A DNA stretch of 64,000 bases from CAIYZT01 sp947461435. GTDB lineage: Bacteria; Pseudomonadota; Alphaproteobacteria; Rhodobacterales; Rhodobacteraceae. Below are positions 34,938 to 44,637 of the stretch, piece by piece. The stretch covers positions 558,001 through 622,000 of the forward strand of contig OZ260083.1 in the NCBI GenBank assembly GCA_965284435.1. Reading direction: 5' to 3'. The first letter of the stretch is position 1, and each line of letters starts with the position of its first letter. The notes below the pieces were generated by a model. The model made no database searches and was not told the origin of the DNA. It saw nothing but the letters and a program-made list of their open reading frames with translations. The position numbers and the translations under genes are program-made.

Positions 34938-35561
34938 ATGAATGTTTTTGCAAAAGGTGCGATGATCCTGCTCAGCCTTTTTGCCCCCGCGGTGGCCGCA
35001 TGGGCAGAAACAGAGACAGCCGTTGTAGCTGGGGGATGTTTTTGGTGTGTTGAGTCTGACTTTGAAAAGGTCAAAGGCGTTGTCGACGTTGTTTCAGGCT
35101 ATTCCGGAGGCGATGGACAAAACCCGACCTATGAAGATCACACAGGCCATCGGGAGGTTGTGAAAATCACCTTTGATCCATCGGTCATCTCGTATCAGGA
35201 TTTAATCTTCAAATTTCTGCGCAGCATCGATGTCACCGATGCAGATGGGCAGTTTTGTGACCGTGGGCCAGCCTATCAATCTGCCATTTTCGTATCGGAT
35301 GCGGCACAAAAGAAAATAGCAGAGCAAAGCGTAGCGTTGGCCGAAGCGGATTTGGGCCGCGCCATCGTGACGCCGGTTCTGACAGCCAAGACATTTTGGC
35401 CAGCCGAAAGTTACCATCAGGATTACTATAAAAGCAGCGATATTGTGCTGACGCGGGCCGGGCCAAAGAAAAAGAAGAATGCCTATAAATTCTACCGCCA
35501 AGCCTGCGGTCGGGATGCGCAGGTGCGCGCCATTTGGGGCGATCGGGCCTTTTTGCCTTAG
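34938..35561 (+). CDS. msrA: Peptide-methionine (S)-S-oxide reductase, exported form
   Basis: The 207-residue protein has a signal peptide (about residues 1-22, ending in AAWA) before the MsrA domain. The catalytic Cys is in GGCFWCVE, followed by GVVDVVSGYSGG and the conserved YEDHTGHREVV. Its C-terminus keeps the Tyr-rich DYYKSS block. It repairs oxidised methionine in periplasmic proteins. ATG 34938 follows a G-rich ribosome site; a TTG two codons earlier is in frame. It is convergent with the GT61 gene, seven bases apart. Confidence 0.94.
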   Translation: MNVFAKGAMILLSLFAPAVAAWAETETAVVAGGCFWCVESDFEKVKGVVDVVSGYSGGDGQNPTYEDHTGHREVVKITFDPSVISYQDLIFKFLRSIDVTDADGQFCDRGPAYQSAIFVSDAAQKKIAEQSVALAEADLGRAIVTPVLTAKTFWPAESYHQDYYKSSDIVLTRAGPKKKKNAYKFYRQACGRDAQVRAIWGDRAFLP

Positions 35562-35568
35562 CCCCGCC

Positions 35569-37296
35569 CTAAAGCAATCTGCGCAACCAAGGCCGATCAC
35601 GCACCATATCTTCGAATTTTTCCGGAAAAGCGCTGCGAAGGCGGCTCAGGGCCCAATTTACTTCGGAACGATCATTCAGTTTTTGCGCGCACCATATGAC
35701 CTGCATCAACGTATGGCTTCGCCGAAGATCGAATTGGTGCGCGCGCTTCAACGCCGCCAACTCTGCCCGGCTATCGCCCCGTTGGCGATGGCATTCGGCC
35801 AAAATCAAACACAGATTTGCATTGCCCTCTTCGACGCCGGGATGTTTTTGAAAAAGATCCCAGGTGCGTTCGGCCGCGCCGATCAGGTTCAACTGTTGGG
35901 CAACACGCTGCACATCACTTGCCCGTGTATAGGTCGGAACATGGCCCAGTAGAGATACGAGAAAGGACATAACGACGGCAAGTCCGTGCCCAGACAATGA
36001 GACGGGCAAAATCCCGTCTTCGGCAAAGTTTGGCTCGATCAGCTGATTGTCTTTGGCGAAATCCGCAAAGAAGGACACATAGTTACATCCGGAAACATTG
36101 GCCAAACGCCAGAAATCGCCCCATCTGAACATGGCCGTCTGCAAAGTTCCAAGTTCAAGGATATGGGCTTTGGGGTTGGCAAAAAGCATATTGGCAAAGC
36201 CTGCACCGTGATAGGACATCATGACTTCGGCATTCGCCATGAGGGCGATCTGTTCCAGCGGTGTCAGGGTCTCGAAGGCAACCTTTTGGAACCCGAAAAG
36301 TTGCAAGATCTCCAACAACGCGTCCTCGCCCTCCATCGAACGCTCTCTCGCCTGGCTCGACTCGCGGGCCACCCAGAACCGACGGGGAAGGTAACTGAAA
36401 TCCTTGCCCGAAATGGCCTGAAGCCCCCGCTCGCGCAAGCGGTAGAGGTTGCGATCAACGGCATTCATGGCAAGCACGCCTGAAGATGCGCGCACAGCGT
36501 GTTTGCCTTTCCACAAAGTGCGGCTCGCAATCAATGGGTCAACTGAGGGAACAAGGGCGTCGGGATAATGATAATAGCTGTTCATCAGATTATACGAACA
36601 CAGCACCCGATCGTAAGACTTTGGTGCGCGTTCAAAAACAACGCGATCCTGAAGTTCGGGATACAGCGCATCGACAAAGCTGCGCGTGAAGCCCCGGGTT
36701 TTTTCGATTTGATTTGGAAAGTGCATGAAGATGGGCCGTGCAGAGCCGATATCTTCAATCGTGGAAAGTTGGCACAGCGATTCCGTCAAGAAGTGAAAGT
36801 AGTTAAAGGTGTTGCGGCAATCGACAGCAAACGGCGCGTCGGGAACCGATCCGGCATAAGAAAGAAACAACGATTCCGGATTTGCCGCCTGACACCGCTC
36901 AAAATAATCGGCCAGCCGCAGATCTGCGTCAAAGGATTGATCTTCATTGGCCCATAGATAGCGGTTTTGAAGGCGCATTCCGGCCGCACCGGATAAAAGA
37001 CCCCTGCCAGAAGCCGTGACAAAACTTTTCTTGAAGCGGGCATTTTCCAGAAGGACCGGGATGGAATTGAATTCCACAGCCTTGGAAAACATCTTGTGCC
37101 GATTGCTATAGGCGACGAAGCCTTCGATTTTCTTTGCGATCTCTTCGTGTTGGCTGGCCGAAAACCCAAGGATTCTGGCCCTTGGTTGGGCGCGCCAGAA
37201 AAAATCGGGCGGATCAATTGGAAGAAACCCCGGATCTGACGCAGGGTTAAGGAAAAGCTCCTCGGGCGGTAAACTGAAATCGACCTTGTTATGCAC
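35569..37296 (-). CDS. GT61 family glycosyltransferase with C-terminal repeat helices
   Basis: The 575-residue protein contains a DUF563/GT61 glycosyltransferase domain from about residue 150 to 420, with DCRNTFNYFHFLTESLCQL (the family's His-rich FHFLTE) and SYHGAGFANMLFANPKAHIL, followed by ELG. The last 130 residues look like TPR-type helices (LCLILAECHRQRGDSRAELA). The start is GTG 37296 (MHNKVDF). It likely adds a sugar in capsule or exopolysaccharide synthesis. It is divergent from mutS, with 157 bases between. Confidence 0.85.
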   Translation of the reverse strand: MHNKVDFSLPPEELFLNPASDPGFLPIDPPDFFWRAQPRARILGFSASQHEEIAKKIEGFVAYSNRHKMFSKAVEFNSIPVLLENARFKKSFVTASGRGLLSGAAGMRLQNRYLWANEDQSFDADLRLADYFERCQAANPESLFLSYAGSVPDAPFAVDCRNTFNYFHFLTESLCQLSTIEDIGSARPIFMHFPNQIEKTRGFTRSFVDALYPELQDRVVFERAPKSYDRVLCSYNLMNSYYHYPDALVPSVDPLIASRTLWKGKHAVRASSGVLAMNAVDRNLYRLRERGLQAISGKDFSYLPRRFWVARESSQARERSMEGEDALLEILQLFGFQKVAFETLTPLEQIALMANAEVMMSYHGAGFANMLFANPKAHILELGTLQTAMFRWGDFWRLANVSGCNYVSFFADFAKDNQLIEPNFAEDGILPVSLSGHGLAVVMSFLVSLLGHVPTYTRASDVQRVAQQLNLIGAAERTWDLFQKHPGVEEGNANLCLILAECHRQRGDSRAELAALKRAHQFDLRRSHTLMQVIWCAQKLNDRSEVNWALSRLRSAFPEKFEDMVRDRPWLRRLL

Positions 37297-37453
37297 GGTT
37301 TCGCCAGAGGCGCCTTCTGCTTCTAGATGAACTTATAGTGGATACTACCGCCTGAACGCGTCGGAACAATCGTTTTCACGTTCGGACGGCTGGGCCCTTT
37401 TCCTGAAGGGACGTCTTGGATAGGGTTTGACGGGATAAGGGATTGGACAGCAC

Positions 37454-40105
37454 GTGACAGCGCAGGACCCCAGCGTAACGCCAATGATGGCGCAATACCT
37501 TGAAATCAAGGCGCAGTACCCCTCTGCGATCTTGTTCTATCGCATGGGCGATTTCTACGAGATGTTTTTTGACGATGCGGTGCAGGCCGCCGCTGCGTTG
37601 GATATTGCGCTGACAAAACGGGGGTTACACCTTGGGGAATCGATCCCGATGTGCGGGGTGCCCTATCATGCTGCGGAAAGTTACCTTTTGATGCTGATCC
37701 GAAAGGGGTTTCGCGTGGCAATCGCGGAACAGATGGAGGACCCGGCCGAGGCAAAGAAACGTGGCTACAAAGCCGTGGTGCGCCGGGACGTTGTGCGCCT
37801 TGTCACGCCCGGAACGCTTACCGAAGAGTCCTTGCTTGATGCCAGACGGCATAACTTTCTTGTGGCCTTTGCAGAAGTTAGGGACGAATGCGCACTGGCG
37901 TGGGCCGATATTTCGACAGGCGAGTTGCGCGTGATGCCCTGCCCGGCCGTTCGTCTGGGTCCGGAATTGGCGCGATTGGCCCCAAAAGAAGTTTTGGTAA
38001 GCGACTCCTCGCAGGGCCAGTTGGAAAATCTGATCGCGGAATCTGGTGCTTCCGTGACGGTTTTATCGAAAGGCAGTTTTGACAGCACAGGCGCTGAACG
38101 GCGGCTTTGTGCACTTTTTGGCGTCGGATCCCTCGATGCCTTTGGGGCTTTTGATCGCGCCGAACTTGCCGCGATGGGCGCCCTTGTTGATTACCTTGAC
38201 CTGACGCAGCGGGGCAAACTGCCGCTGCTTCGGCCGCCCTTGCGCGAATCGACCGGCGGAACCCTGCAAATTGACGCTGCCACGCGCCGCAACCTGGAAT
38301 TGACTCAGGCCCTTTCTGGCGGGCGAGAGGGCACGCTTCTTGCTGCCATTGACAGAACAACGACAGCGGCCGGCGCGCGCCTGCTTGAACGGCGAATATC
38401 GGCCCCATCGCGTGATCTGGCGACAATTCAGCAGCGTCTGGCGGCCGTGCGGTATCTGGTAGACAACAGCACGCTTCGCGACACGCTGCGCGACGCCCTG
38501 CGCCATTGCCCGGATATGGACCGCGCCCTGTCAAGACTGGCACTGGATCGTGGCGGACCGCGGGATTTGGTCGCAATCCGGACTGGCCTGACGATCGCAG
38601 AAGGCCTTGCCCCGAGACTTTCAGATGCCCCGCCGCTGTTGCGCGAAAGCCTGAAGGCCCTGGTGGGTCATCGCCCGCTGATCGATCTGCTTGACCGTGC
38701 CCTCGTGGCAGAACCCCCTCTTTTGGTGCGCGACGGAAACTTTGTGGCCGAAGGGCATGATACGGACCTGGACGAAACTCGCACCCTGCGCGACGAGGGG
38801 CGCGGCGTAGTAGGCAGGATGCAAGCGCAGTATGCCGACCAATCCGGGATCCAAAGCCTGAAGATCAAACATAACAATGTTTTGGGTTACTTTATCGAAA
38901 CCACGACGACCCACGCCGAAAAGTTGTTTGCGCCGCCCCTGAACGAGGTCTTTATCCACCGACAGACCACGGCAAACCAAGTCCGCTTTACCACGCTCCC
39001 ACTCAGCGAGATCGAGACGCGAATTCTGAATGCCGCAAACCATGCGCTAGAGATTGAAAAGCACCATTTTGAGGCATTTAGAGCCGCAATCATGGAACAT
39101 TCTGCCGCCATCGGAACCACAGCACGCGCTTTGGCCGAGATTGATCTGGCCGCAGGTTTTGCGGATCTGGCGATGGGCGAGGGGTGGTGTGAACCTTCGG
39201 TTTCAGACGACCGAAGATTTGTGGTGAAGGGTGGCCGGCACCCTGTGGTGGAACGGGCGCTGCGCCGACAAGGTGCCGGTCCTTTCGTGGCGAACGACTG
39301 TGCTTTGACTGATGGAAATGCGCCCGCGATCTGGCTTTTGACGGGGCCAAACATGGCGGGGAAATCCACCTTTCTTCGTCAAAACGCCCTGATTGCGCTT
39401 TTGGCACAGTCTGGATCTTTCGTTCCTGCGACATCGGCAGAGATCGGCCTTGTCAGCCAAATTTTCAGCCGCGTCGGGGCCGCCGATGATTTGGCGCGGG
39501 GCCGATCAACATTCATGGTGGAAATGGTGGAAACGGCCGCCATCCTGAATCAAGCCGATGACAGGGCGCTTGTCATTCTGGACGAAATCGGCCGCGGCAC
39601 AGCAACATATGACGGGTTGTCTATTGCTTGGGCGACCCTTGAACACCTTCACGATGTCAATCGATGCAGGGCGCTTTTCGCAACCCATTATCATGAGATG
39701 ACCGCGCTGGCCGGCAAGCTTTCGGGCGTTCAAAATGCAACTGTGACCGTCAAGGAATGGGAAGGCGATGTGATCTTTCTTCACGAGGTCAAAAAGGGCG
39801 CCGCCGATCGCAGTTATGGGGTGCAGGTCGCCCGTCTTGCCGGCTTGCCGCAATCGGTGGTGGACCGCGCAAAAGTTGTTCTTGAGGCGCTGGAAAAAGG
39901 GGATCGGGACGGTGCGCCCAAGAAAACACTGATTGATGACTTGCCACTGTTTCGGGTTCTTCCGCAGCCCTCCAAACCGGCCCCTGCCAAGGTCAGCGCG
40001 GTGGAGCTTCGGCTCAAGGACATCCAGCCTGACGAGCTTTCGGCGAAAGAGGCGCTCCAGTTGGTCTATGAATTGCGCGATCTTTTGCACGGCGCGGCTG
40101 GATAA
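37454..40105 (+). CDS. mutS: DNA mismatch repair protein MutS
   Basis: The 883-residue mismatch-binding ATPase is full length. It has the mismatch-wedging motif MGDFYEMFFDDA near residues 30-42, the ATPase with LTGPNMAGKSTFLRQNA (near 630-646), the Walker B/D-loop ILDEIGRGTATYDGLS and FATHYHEM. The start is GTG 37454. Two glycosyltransferase genes follow on the same strand with gaps of two and one bases, so they are probably co-transcribed. No mutL is in the window. Confidence 0.97.
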   Translation: MTAQDPSVTPMMAQYLEIKAQYPSAILFYRMGDFYEMFFDDAVQAAAALDIALTKRGLHLGESIPMCGVPYHAAESYLLMLIRKGFRVAIAEQMEDPAEAKKRGYKAVVRRDVVRLVTPGTLTEESLLDARRHNFLVAFAEVRDECALAWADISTGELRVMPCPAVRLGPELARLAPKEVLVSDSSQGQLENLIAESGASVTVLSKGSFDSTGAERRLCALFGVGSLDAFGAFDRAELAAMGALVDYLDLTQRGKLPLLRPPLRESTGGTLQIDAATRRNLELTQALSGGREGTLLAAIDRTTTAAGARLLERRISAPSRDLATIQQRLAAVRYLVDNSTLRDTLRDALRHCPDMDRALSRLALDRGGPRDLVAIRTGLTIAEGLAPRLSDAPPLLRESLKALVGHRPLIDLLDRALVAEPPLLVRDGNFVAEGHDTDLDETRTLRDEGRGVVGRMQAQYADQSGIQSLKIKHNNVLGYFIETTTTHAEKLFAPPLNEVFIHRQTTANQVRFTTLPLSEIETRILNAANHALEIEKHHFEAFRAAIMEHSAAIGTTARALAEIDLAAGFADLAMGEGWCEPSVSDDRRFVVKGGRHPVVERALRRQGAGPFVANDCALTDGNAPAIWLLTGPNMAGKSTFLRQNALIALLAQSGSFVPATSAEIGLVSQIFSRVGAADDLARGRSTFMVEMVETAAILNQADDRALVILDEIGRGTATYDGLSIAWATLEHLHDVNRCRALFATHYHEMTALAGKLSGVQNATVTVKEWEGDVIFLHEVKKGAADRSYGVQVARLAGLPQSVVDRAKVVLEALEKGDRDGAPKKTLIDDLPLFRVLPQPSKPAPAKVSAVELRLKDIQPDELSAKEALQLVYELRDLLHGAAG

Positions 40106-40107
40106 CC

Positions 40108-41049
40108 ATGCCCGGCATACCATGCCTTACAATTTTGATGGCAACGCGAAACGGGGCTGCGTATCTGCCCGAGCAGCTCGGCTCAATTTCGGACCAAACC
40201 TATATAAACTGGCGACTTTTGGTCAGCGACGATGGGTCGACCGACGCGACCATGTCCATTTTGTCAGATTTCCAACGTCGGCTTGGGGCTGGGAAGGTGA
40301 CGCTTATCCAAGGGCCAGAGCGGGGGGCGACGGCGAACTTCCTGTTCTTGCTGCAGCAAACAACAATGGCAGATGGATACATCGCTTTTTGCGATCAAGA
40401 TGATATCTGGATGCCGGAAAAACTGACGCGTACCATCGATCAGATCAAAGACCATTCGGCGACATCTGTGCTGTATGGCTGCCGCGCCCAGATTGTGGAT
40501 CAGGGCGGCAAGAGCCAGAGGGTCGCCCCCTTGCCCACCCGCGCGCTTGGCTTTCGCCATGCCCTTGCCGAGAATATTCTGACGGGCAATGGAATGGTCC
40601 TAAACCCTGCCGGGGCAAACCTTCTTCGTCACGCGCTGACGGGGCATAAAAACCGTGATGCGCTGGAGGCCGGTTTTCACGATTGGTGGGCGTACCAGGT
40701 TATTTCCGCGTCTGGGGGTCGGATCTTTTATGATCCGCAGCCAAATTTGCACTACCGCCAACATTCGGCCAATCTTGTCGGAAGCGGGCAGGCAAAAGGC
40801 CAAATGGTTGCCAGGATCGCCCGCGCGCTTGGTGGAACATACGCTGAGTCTCTTCGGCTTCAGGCCAGGAATTTGGCCGAAACACCGGGGCTTGATCCCG
40901 CCGCCCAAGAGGCTGCCTTGCGCCTTCTTACACTGCGCGACTGTTGGTTTTGGCAGCGTCCGCGCCAAATTCGGAAAATTGGCCTTTACCGCCAAAATCG
41001 GGTTGAAGACCTTCTTTTGAAATTCTTGCTGGTTTCGGGTCAAATATAG
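40108..41049 (+). CDS. Glycosyltransferase family 2
   Basis: The 313-residue GT-A enzyme has the family 2 start PCLTILMATRNGAAYLPEQL, the donor-binding LVSDDGSTD, and the metal-binding DQDDIWM. Family members with this layout often transfer rhamnose or similar sugars in polysaccharide synthesis. It begins two bases after the mutS stop and is followed after one base by another glycosyltransferase gene. The acceptor and sugar are unknown. Confidence 0.92.
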   Translation: MPGIPCLTILMATRNGAAYLPEQLGSISDQTYINWRLLVSDDGSTDATMSILSDFQRRLGAGKVTLIQGPERGATANFLFLLQQTTMADGYIAFCDQDDIWMPEKLTRTIDQIKDHSATSVLYGCRAQIVDQGGKSQRVAPLPTRALGFRHALAENILTGNGMVLNPAGANLLRHALTGHKNRDALEAGFHDWWAYQVISASGGRIFYDPQPNLHYRQHSANLVGSGQAKGQMVARIARALGGTYAESLRLQARNLAETPGLDPAAQEAALRLLTLRDCWFWQRPRQIRKIGLYRQNRVEDLLLKFLLVSGQI

Positions 41050-41050
41050 G

Positions 41051-42163
41051 ATGGCCTCACTTCCAAAACTTGTTCTTGTGGGAGGGGATGGGGGCCGGTC
41101 AGGTGTGCCCCGACACATTGAACACCTGTGTCACGCCCTTGCGGAACGGGCGGAAATTACTGTTCTTTCAGACAAGGATCGTGGCGGTTACGCCTTTGCA
41201 AATTCTCTGCGTCACGTCGTTGTGCCGGGCCTGGCGACCAGTTTGAACCCGGTATCCGCGATACGGGCGCATGCGGGTCTTCTTGCTGCACTGTCTGAAA
41301 TCCGGCCTGACCTTGTTTGGGCCCATGCCCGGATGAGCCTTCCCTTGTGCCGATGGGCCCTTCGGTCCGGCAATCTTGGCCACTTGATGGTGACGTATCA
41401 CGGCCTGCCCTTCGGGCCGGGCCACGGCCCGCTGAAGTCGTCGATCTCAAGGGCTATTGAGGCGGCCAGCCTAAGGGTTTCTGATCGGCACGATGCCGTT
41501 TTCCTGACATCAGAAGACCGCACAGCGATGGAGCCCTATTTAAGGGGCCATAGGCTGCATCTTTTGCCAAACTCGTCACGTTTGGGCGGCTTCAATGCAG
41601 GCCGTCCTATGAAGGCCATTGAAAGAACCTTGGTGATGCTGACCCGGGATTCATCCCAAAAGAATCTGGATCTGGCCGCGAGGGTTTTTCGCGCGTTTCC
41701 GGATGGTTTCAAGCTGTCGCTTTACGGGATGGGTACAGAGTCTGATGCCTTGAAGCAGCGGTTTTCTGATGTTTTGGGCGCCGCCATTCACCGTGTCATG
41801 TTTCACGGCGACACCGCCGATGTGCGCCCTGCCCTTGCGTCAGCGGATGGTCTTCTTGTCACATCACGGTACGAAGGGCTTTCAATTTCGATGATCGAGG
41901 CGATGGAGGCGGGTCTTCCGATCTTCTCAACACCCGTTGGCGGCACGAAGATGATTCAACAGATCCACCCCCTGTTTGGGACAATCACCGATGATCTTTC
42001 AGAAACGGCCCGGACCATCGACCGCATGACCGCCACCTTCCATCAGTCGCCAGAAACCTGGAGGGAAAACATTCATGCCGCCTGGAGGGGTACTTTTTCC
42101 CCCGAACTCTGGACCAAAAAAGTGCGGGATCTGGTGGACGATGTCTTGAATGGCCGACCCTGA
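41051..42163 (+). CDS. Glycosyltransferase family 4
   Basis: The 370-residue GT-B protein has the N-terminal GGDGGRSGVPRHIEHLCHAL and the C-terminal donor site VTSRYEGLSISMIEAMEAGL with PIFSTPVGG, which is the E-x7-E region of family 4 enzymes. It probably acts with the preceding family 2 enzyme on the same glycan. It ends 18 bases before the convergent grpE stop, and no clear terminator lies between. Confidence 0.92.
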   Translation: MASLPKLVLVGGDGGRSGVPRHIEHLCHALAERAEITVLSDKDRGGYAFANSLRHVVVPGLATSLNPVSAIRAHAGLLAALSEIRPDLVWAHARMSLPLCRWALRSGNLGHLMVTYHGLPFGPGHGPLKSSISRAIEAASLRVSDRHDAVFLTSEDRTAMEPYLRGHRLHLLPNSSRLGGFNAGRPMKAIERTLVMLTRDSSQKNLDLAARVFRAFPDGFKLSLYGMGTESDALKQRFSDVLGAAIHRVMFHGDTADVRPALASADGLLVTSRYEGLSISMIEAMEAGLPIFSTPVGGTKMIQQIHPLFGTITDDLSETARTIDRMTATFHQSPETWRENIHAAWRGTFSPELWTKKVRDLVDDVLNGRP

Positions 42164-42181
42164 ACTTGGCCGGCCACCCAT

Positions 42182-42712
42182 TCAGCCGACCATCGACGAA
42201 ACACCCACCTGCGCCGGACGAAGCAGGCGGTCGTGAAGCAAGAAGCCGTCTGTCATGACCTGAATGATCTGACCGGCCTTTGTGCCAGCAACCGGGGCTT
42301 CGAACATCGCTTGGTGCATCTGCGGGTCAAACATTTCCCCAATCGCCGGGGAAATCGGCTTGACGCCATGTTTTGTCATCACGTTCGTCAATTCGCGCAG
42401 CGTCAGTTCGACCCCTTCGATCAAAGCGGCCGATTGAACACGGGCGTCATCGCTTGCCGAATCCAAAGCCCGCTTCAAATTGTCAAACACCGGCAAAAGA
42501 TCACGTGCCAGCCGCGTGCTGCCATATTGTTCGGCTTCCCTGCGATCACGATCGCTGCGCTTGCGAACATTCTCTGCCTCGGCCAAAGCGCGCATGAAGC
42601 GGTCACGCATGTCGTCACGCTCGGCGCGAAGGGCGTCCAATTCATCTGACATTGCAAAGTCTTCAGTCTCCAAGGGACCAAAATCTTCAGGTTCCATGTT
42701 GTCTTGAGTCAT
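42182..42712 (-). CDS. grpE: GrpE nucleotide exchange factor
   Basis: The 176-residue cochaperone releases ADP from DnaK. An acidic N-terminus is followed by a long coiled-coil (ELDALRAERDDMRDRFMRAL) with RKRSDRDRREAEQYG. The C-terminal beta domain has MTKHGVKPISPAIGEMFDPQ with MHQAMFEAP, and ends in LLRPAQVGVS. It lies 23 bases after hrcA on the same strand. No dnaK or dnaJ gene is in the window. Confidence 0.96.
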   Translation of the reverse strand: MTQDNMEPEDFGPLETEDFAMSDELDALRAERDDMRDRFMRALAEAENVRKRSDRDRREAEQYGSTRLARDLLPVFDNLKRALDSASDDARVQSAALIEGVELTLRELTNVMTKHGVKPISPAIGEMFDPQMHQAMFEAPVAGTKAGQIIQVMTDGFLLHDRLLRPAQVGVSSMVG

Positions 42713-42735
42713 TCTTAAATCCCGTCTCGTCCTGT

Positions 42736-43806
42736 CTAAAGCTTGGCACGCTCGGAAACGATCCGACCGACAAGCTGCGCGGTGAAATCAACGATCGGAA
42801 CGATACGGCCGTAGTTCAGCCGAGTCGGACCAATGACGCCAACCGCACCGATGATCTTTCGATCAGCGTTCATATAGGGAGAGACCACCAAAGAGGAACC
42901 CGAAAGTGAAAAGAGTTTGTTCTCAGATCCAATAAATATCTTCACGCCCTCGCCCGTCTCGGCAAGTTCCAGAAATTCGGCGATATCCCGCTTACGTTCA
43001 AGGTCATCAAACAAGTGGCGGATCAGTTGAATGTCGGTCGATTCGCCAACCGCATCAATCAGATTTGACCGACCCCGCACAATCAACCGCTCAGAGTGAT
43101 CTTCTAACGATTGCCAAATTGCCAACCCACTTTCCACAAGCGCCCGCGCCAAACCATCAATCTCTTGCCGGCGACGACCGATTTCTTCCTTAATAACCAC
43201 ACGAAGTTCAGACAGGGTCCGCCCCTCGGCGAACGAGTTCAGAAAGTTTGCAGCTTCGCGCAAAGACGATGGGGTTTGACCCGGAGGTGGGGAAAAAATC
43301 CGGTTTTCGACATGGCCATCTGTGTGAACAAGAACCACCAATGCACGATCAGGCGAAAGGTTGACGAATTCGATGTGGCGGATCTGCGCCTCACTTTTTG
43401 GGGCCAAAACCACCGAGGCCGATCCCGTCACGCCCGACAGGGTTGCGCTGACCTGATCCAGCAAAGTTCCGACATCCGCACCATCGTTTCCGGCGGTGGT
43501 TTCAATCCTTTCGCGGTCTGAGGTCGAGACAGTGCCCACTTCAAGCAAGGTATCGACGAACATGCGCAGCCCCATCTGCGTTGGCACCCGCCCAGCCGAG
43601 ACGTGCGGACTGCCCAGCAGGCCCAAAAGCTCCAGATCTTGCATGACATTGCGAATGGTTGCAGCCGACAACTTTTCTGAAAACGTGCGCGTCAGTGTGC
43701 GCGAGCCGACAGGATCCCCCGAGGACAAATAGGCTTCAACCACGCGGCGAAAGACTTCGCGCGACCGGTCGTTCATTTCATCCAAGATCGCGGTCGAATT
43801 TATCAT
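42736..43806 (-). CDS. hrcA: Heat-shock repressor HrcA
   Basis: The 356-residue repressor has an N-terminal winged helix (MNDRSREVFRRVVEAYLSSG, DPVGSRTL, SAATIRNVMQDLELLGLL with the SPHVSAGRVPT wing) and a C-terminal GAF-like domain ending GVIGPTRLNYGRIVP. HrcA binds CIRCE elements and represses groESL-type genes. I see no CIRCE palindrome in the 114 bases between hrcA and rph, so autoregulation through CIRCE is not supported here. ATG 43806 is used; ATG 43779 (MNDRSREVF) is an alternative start. Confidence 0.95.
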   Translation of the reverse strand: MINSTAILDEMNDRSREVFRRVVEAYLSSGDPVGSRTLTRTFSEKLSAATIRNVMQDLELLGLLGSPHVSAGRVPTQMGLRMFVDTLLEVGTVSTSDRERIETTAGNDGADVGTLLDQVSATLSGVTGSASVVLAPKSEAQIRHIEFVNLSPDRALVVLVHTDGHVENRIFSPPPGQTPSSLREAANFLNSFAEGRTLSELRVVIKEEIGRRRQEIDGLARALVESGLAIWQSLEDHSERLIVRGRSNLIDAVGESTDIQLIRHLFDDLERKRDIAEFLELAETGEGVKIFIGSENKLFSLSGSSLVVSPYMNADRKIIGAVGVIGPTRLNYGRIVPIVDFTAQLVGRIVSERAKL

Positions 43807-43920
43807 ATACGGGCCTGTCTAAATCAGAGTGTAGGAACAGCCGCCGGCAAACGTCAATCGGGCTTGCATAGAGGGGGGCAGCACGCCTATTTGGCTTTGC
43901 AGACTTCGAAAGGGCAAAAC

Positions 43921-44637
43921 ATGCGGCCATCAGGACGGAAACTAGATCAAATGCGCGAGGTTTCGATTGAAACTGGGGTCATGCATCATGCCGAAGGGTC
44001 TTGTCTGATCAAGGTCGGTAACACACATGTGCTGTGCTCTGCCACGATCGAGGACAAAGCGCCATCTTTCTTGAAGGGCACCGGCCAAGGCTGGGTGACA
44101 GCTGAATACGGAATGTTGCCGCGCGCGACGAACAGCCGCACGCGTCGCGAGGCTGCAGTGGGCAAGCAAAGCGGAAGAACACAAGAAATTCAACGCCTTA
44201 TCGGCCGCTCCCTTCGCGCTGGGGTAGATCGCGCTGCCCTTGGCGAGCGTCAGATCGTGATCGATTGCGATGTGATTCAAGCGGACGGCGGAACACGTTG
44301 CGCTTCGATCACTGGGGGTTGGGTGGCCTTGCGCCTGGCGACAAGCAAACTGCTGAAGTCCGGATTGATTGTCAGCGACCCGATCATGGATCACGTCGCG
44401 GCCGTTTCCTGCGGCGTCTATGCAGGTCAAGAAGTGCTGGATCTGGACTATCCCGAAGATTCAGAAGCCGGTGCAGATGGCAACTTTGTGATGACGGGTC
44501 GTGGCCGTTTGGTGGAAGTGCAAATGTCAGCCGAAGGCGCAACCTTTTCGCGCGATGCCCTGATTTCGCTTATGACCTTGGCAGAACACGGGTCCCGGGC
44601 GTTGGTAGAGGCGCAGCGGAAAGCGGTGGAGGGTTGA
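43921..44637 (+). CDS. rph: Ribonuclease PH
   Basis: The 238-residue phosphorolytic 3' exonuclease trims tRNA precursors. ATG 43921 (MRPSGRKLDQMREVSIETG) is the usual family start; the frame is open 19 codons upstream without coding character. Conserved strings are GWVTAEYGMLPRAT, RTQEIQRLIGRSLRAGVD and VIDCDVIQADGGTRCASITG. It begins the co-directional run rph - rdgB - ridA - hemW and is divergent from hrcA. Confidence 0.97.
   Translation: MRPSGRKLDQMREVSIETGVMHHAEGSCLIKVGNTHVLCSATIEDKAPSFLKGTGQGWVTAEYGMLPRATNSRTRREAAVGKQSGRTQEIQRLIGRSLRAGVDRAALGERQIVIDCDVIQADGGTRCASITGGWVALRLATSKLLKSGLIVSDPIMDHVAAVSCGVYAGQEVLDLDYPEDSEAGADGNFVMTGRGRLVEVQMSAEGATFSRDALISLMTLAEHGSRALVEAQRKAVEG

Noticed and set aside
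37448..37461. CACGTG at the mutS start as another parS
   Set aside because: Only the central six bases match; the outer GTTT and AAAC arms are missing.
43807..43920. CIRCE element upstream of hrcA
   Set aside because: No TTAGCACTC-N9-GAGTGCTAA-like palindrome is present between hrcA and rph.
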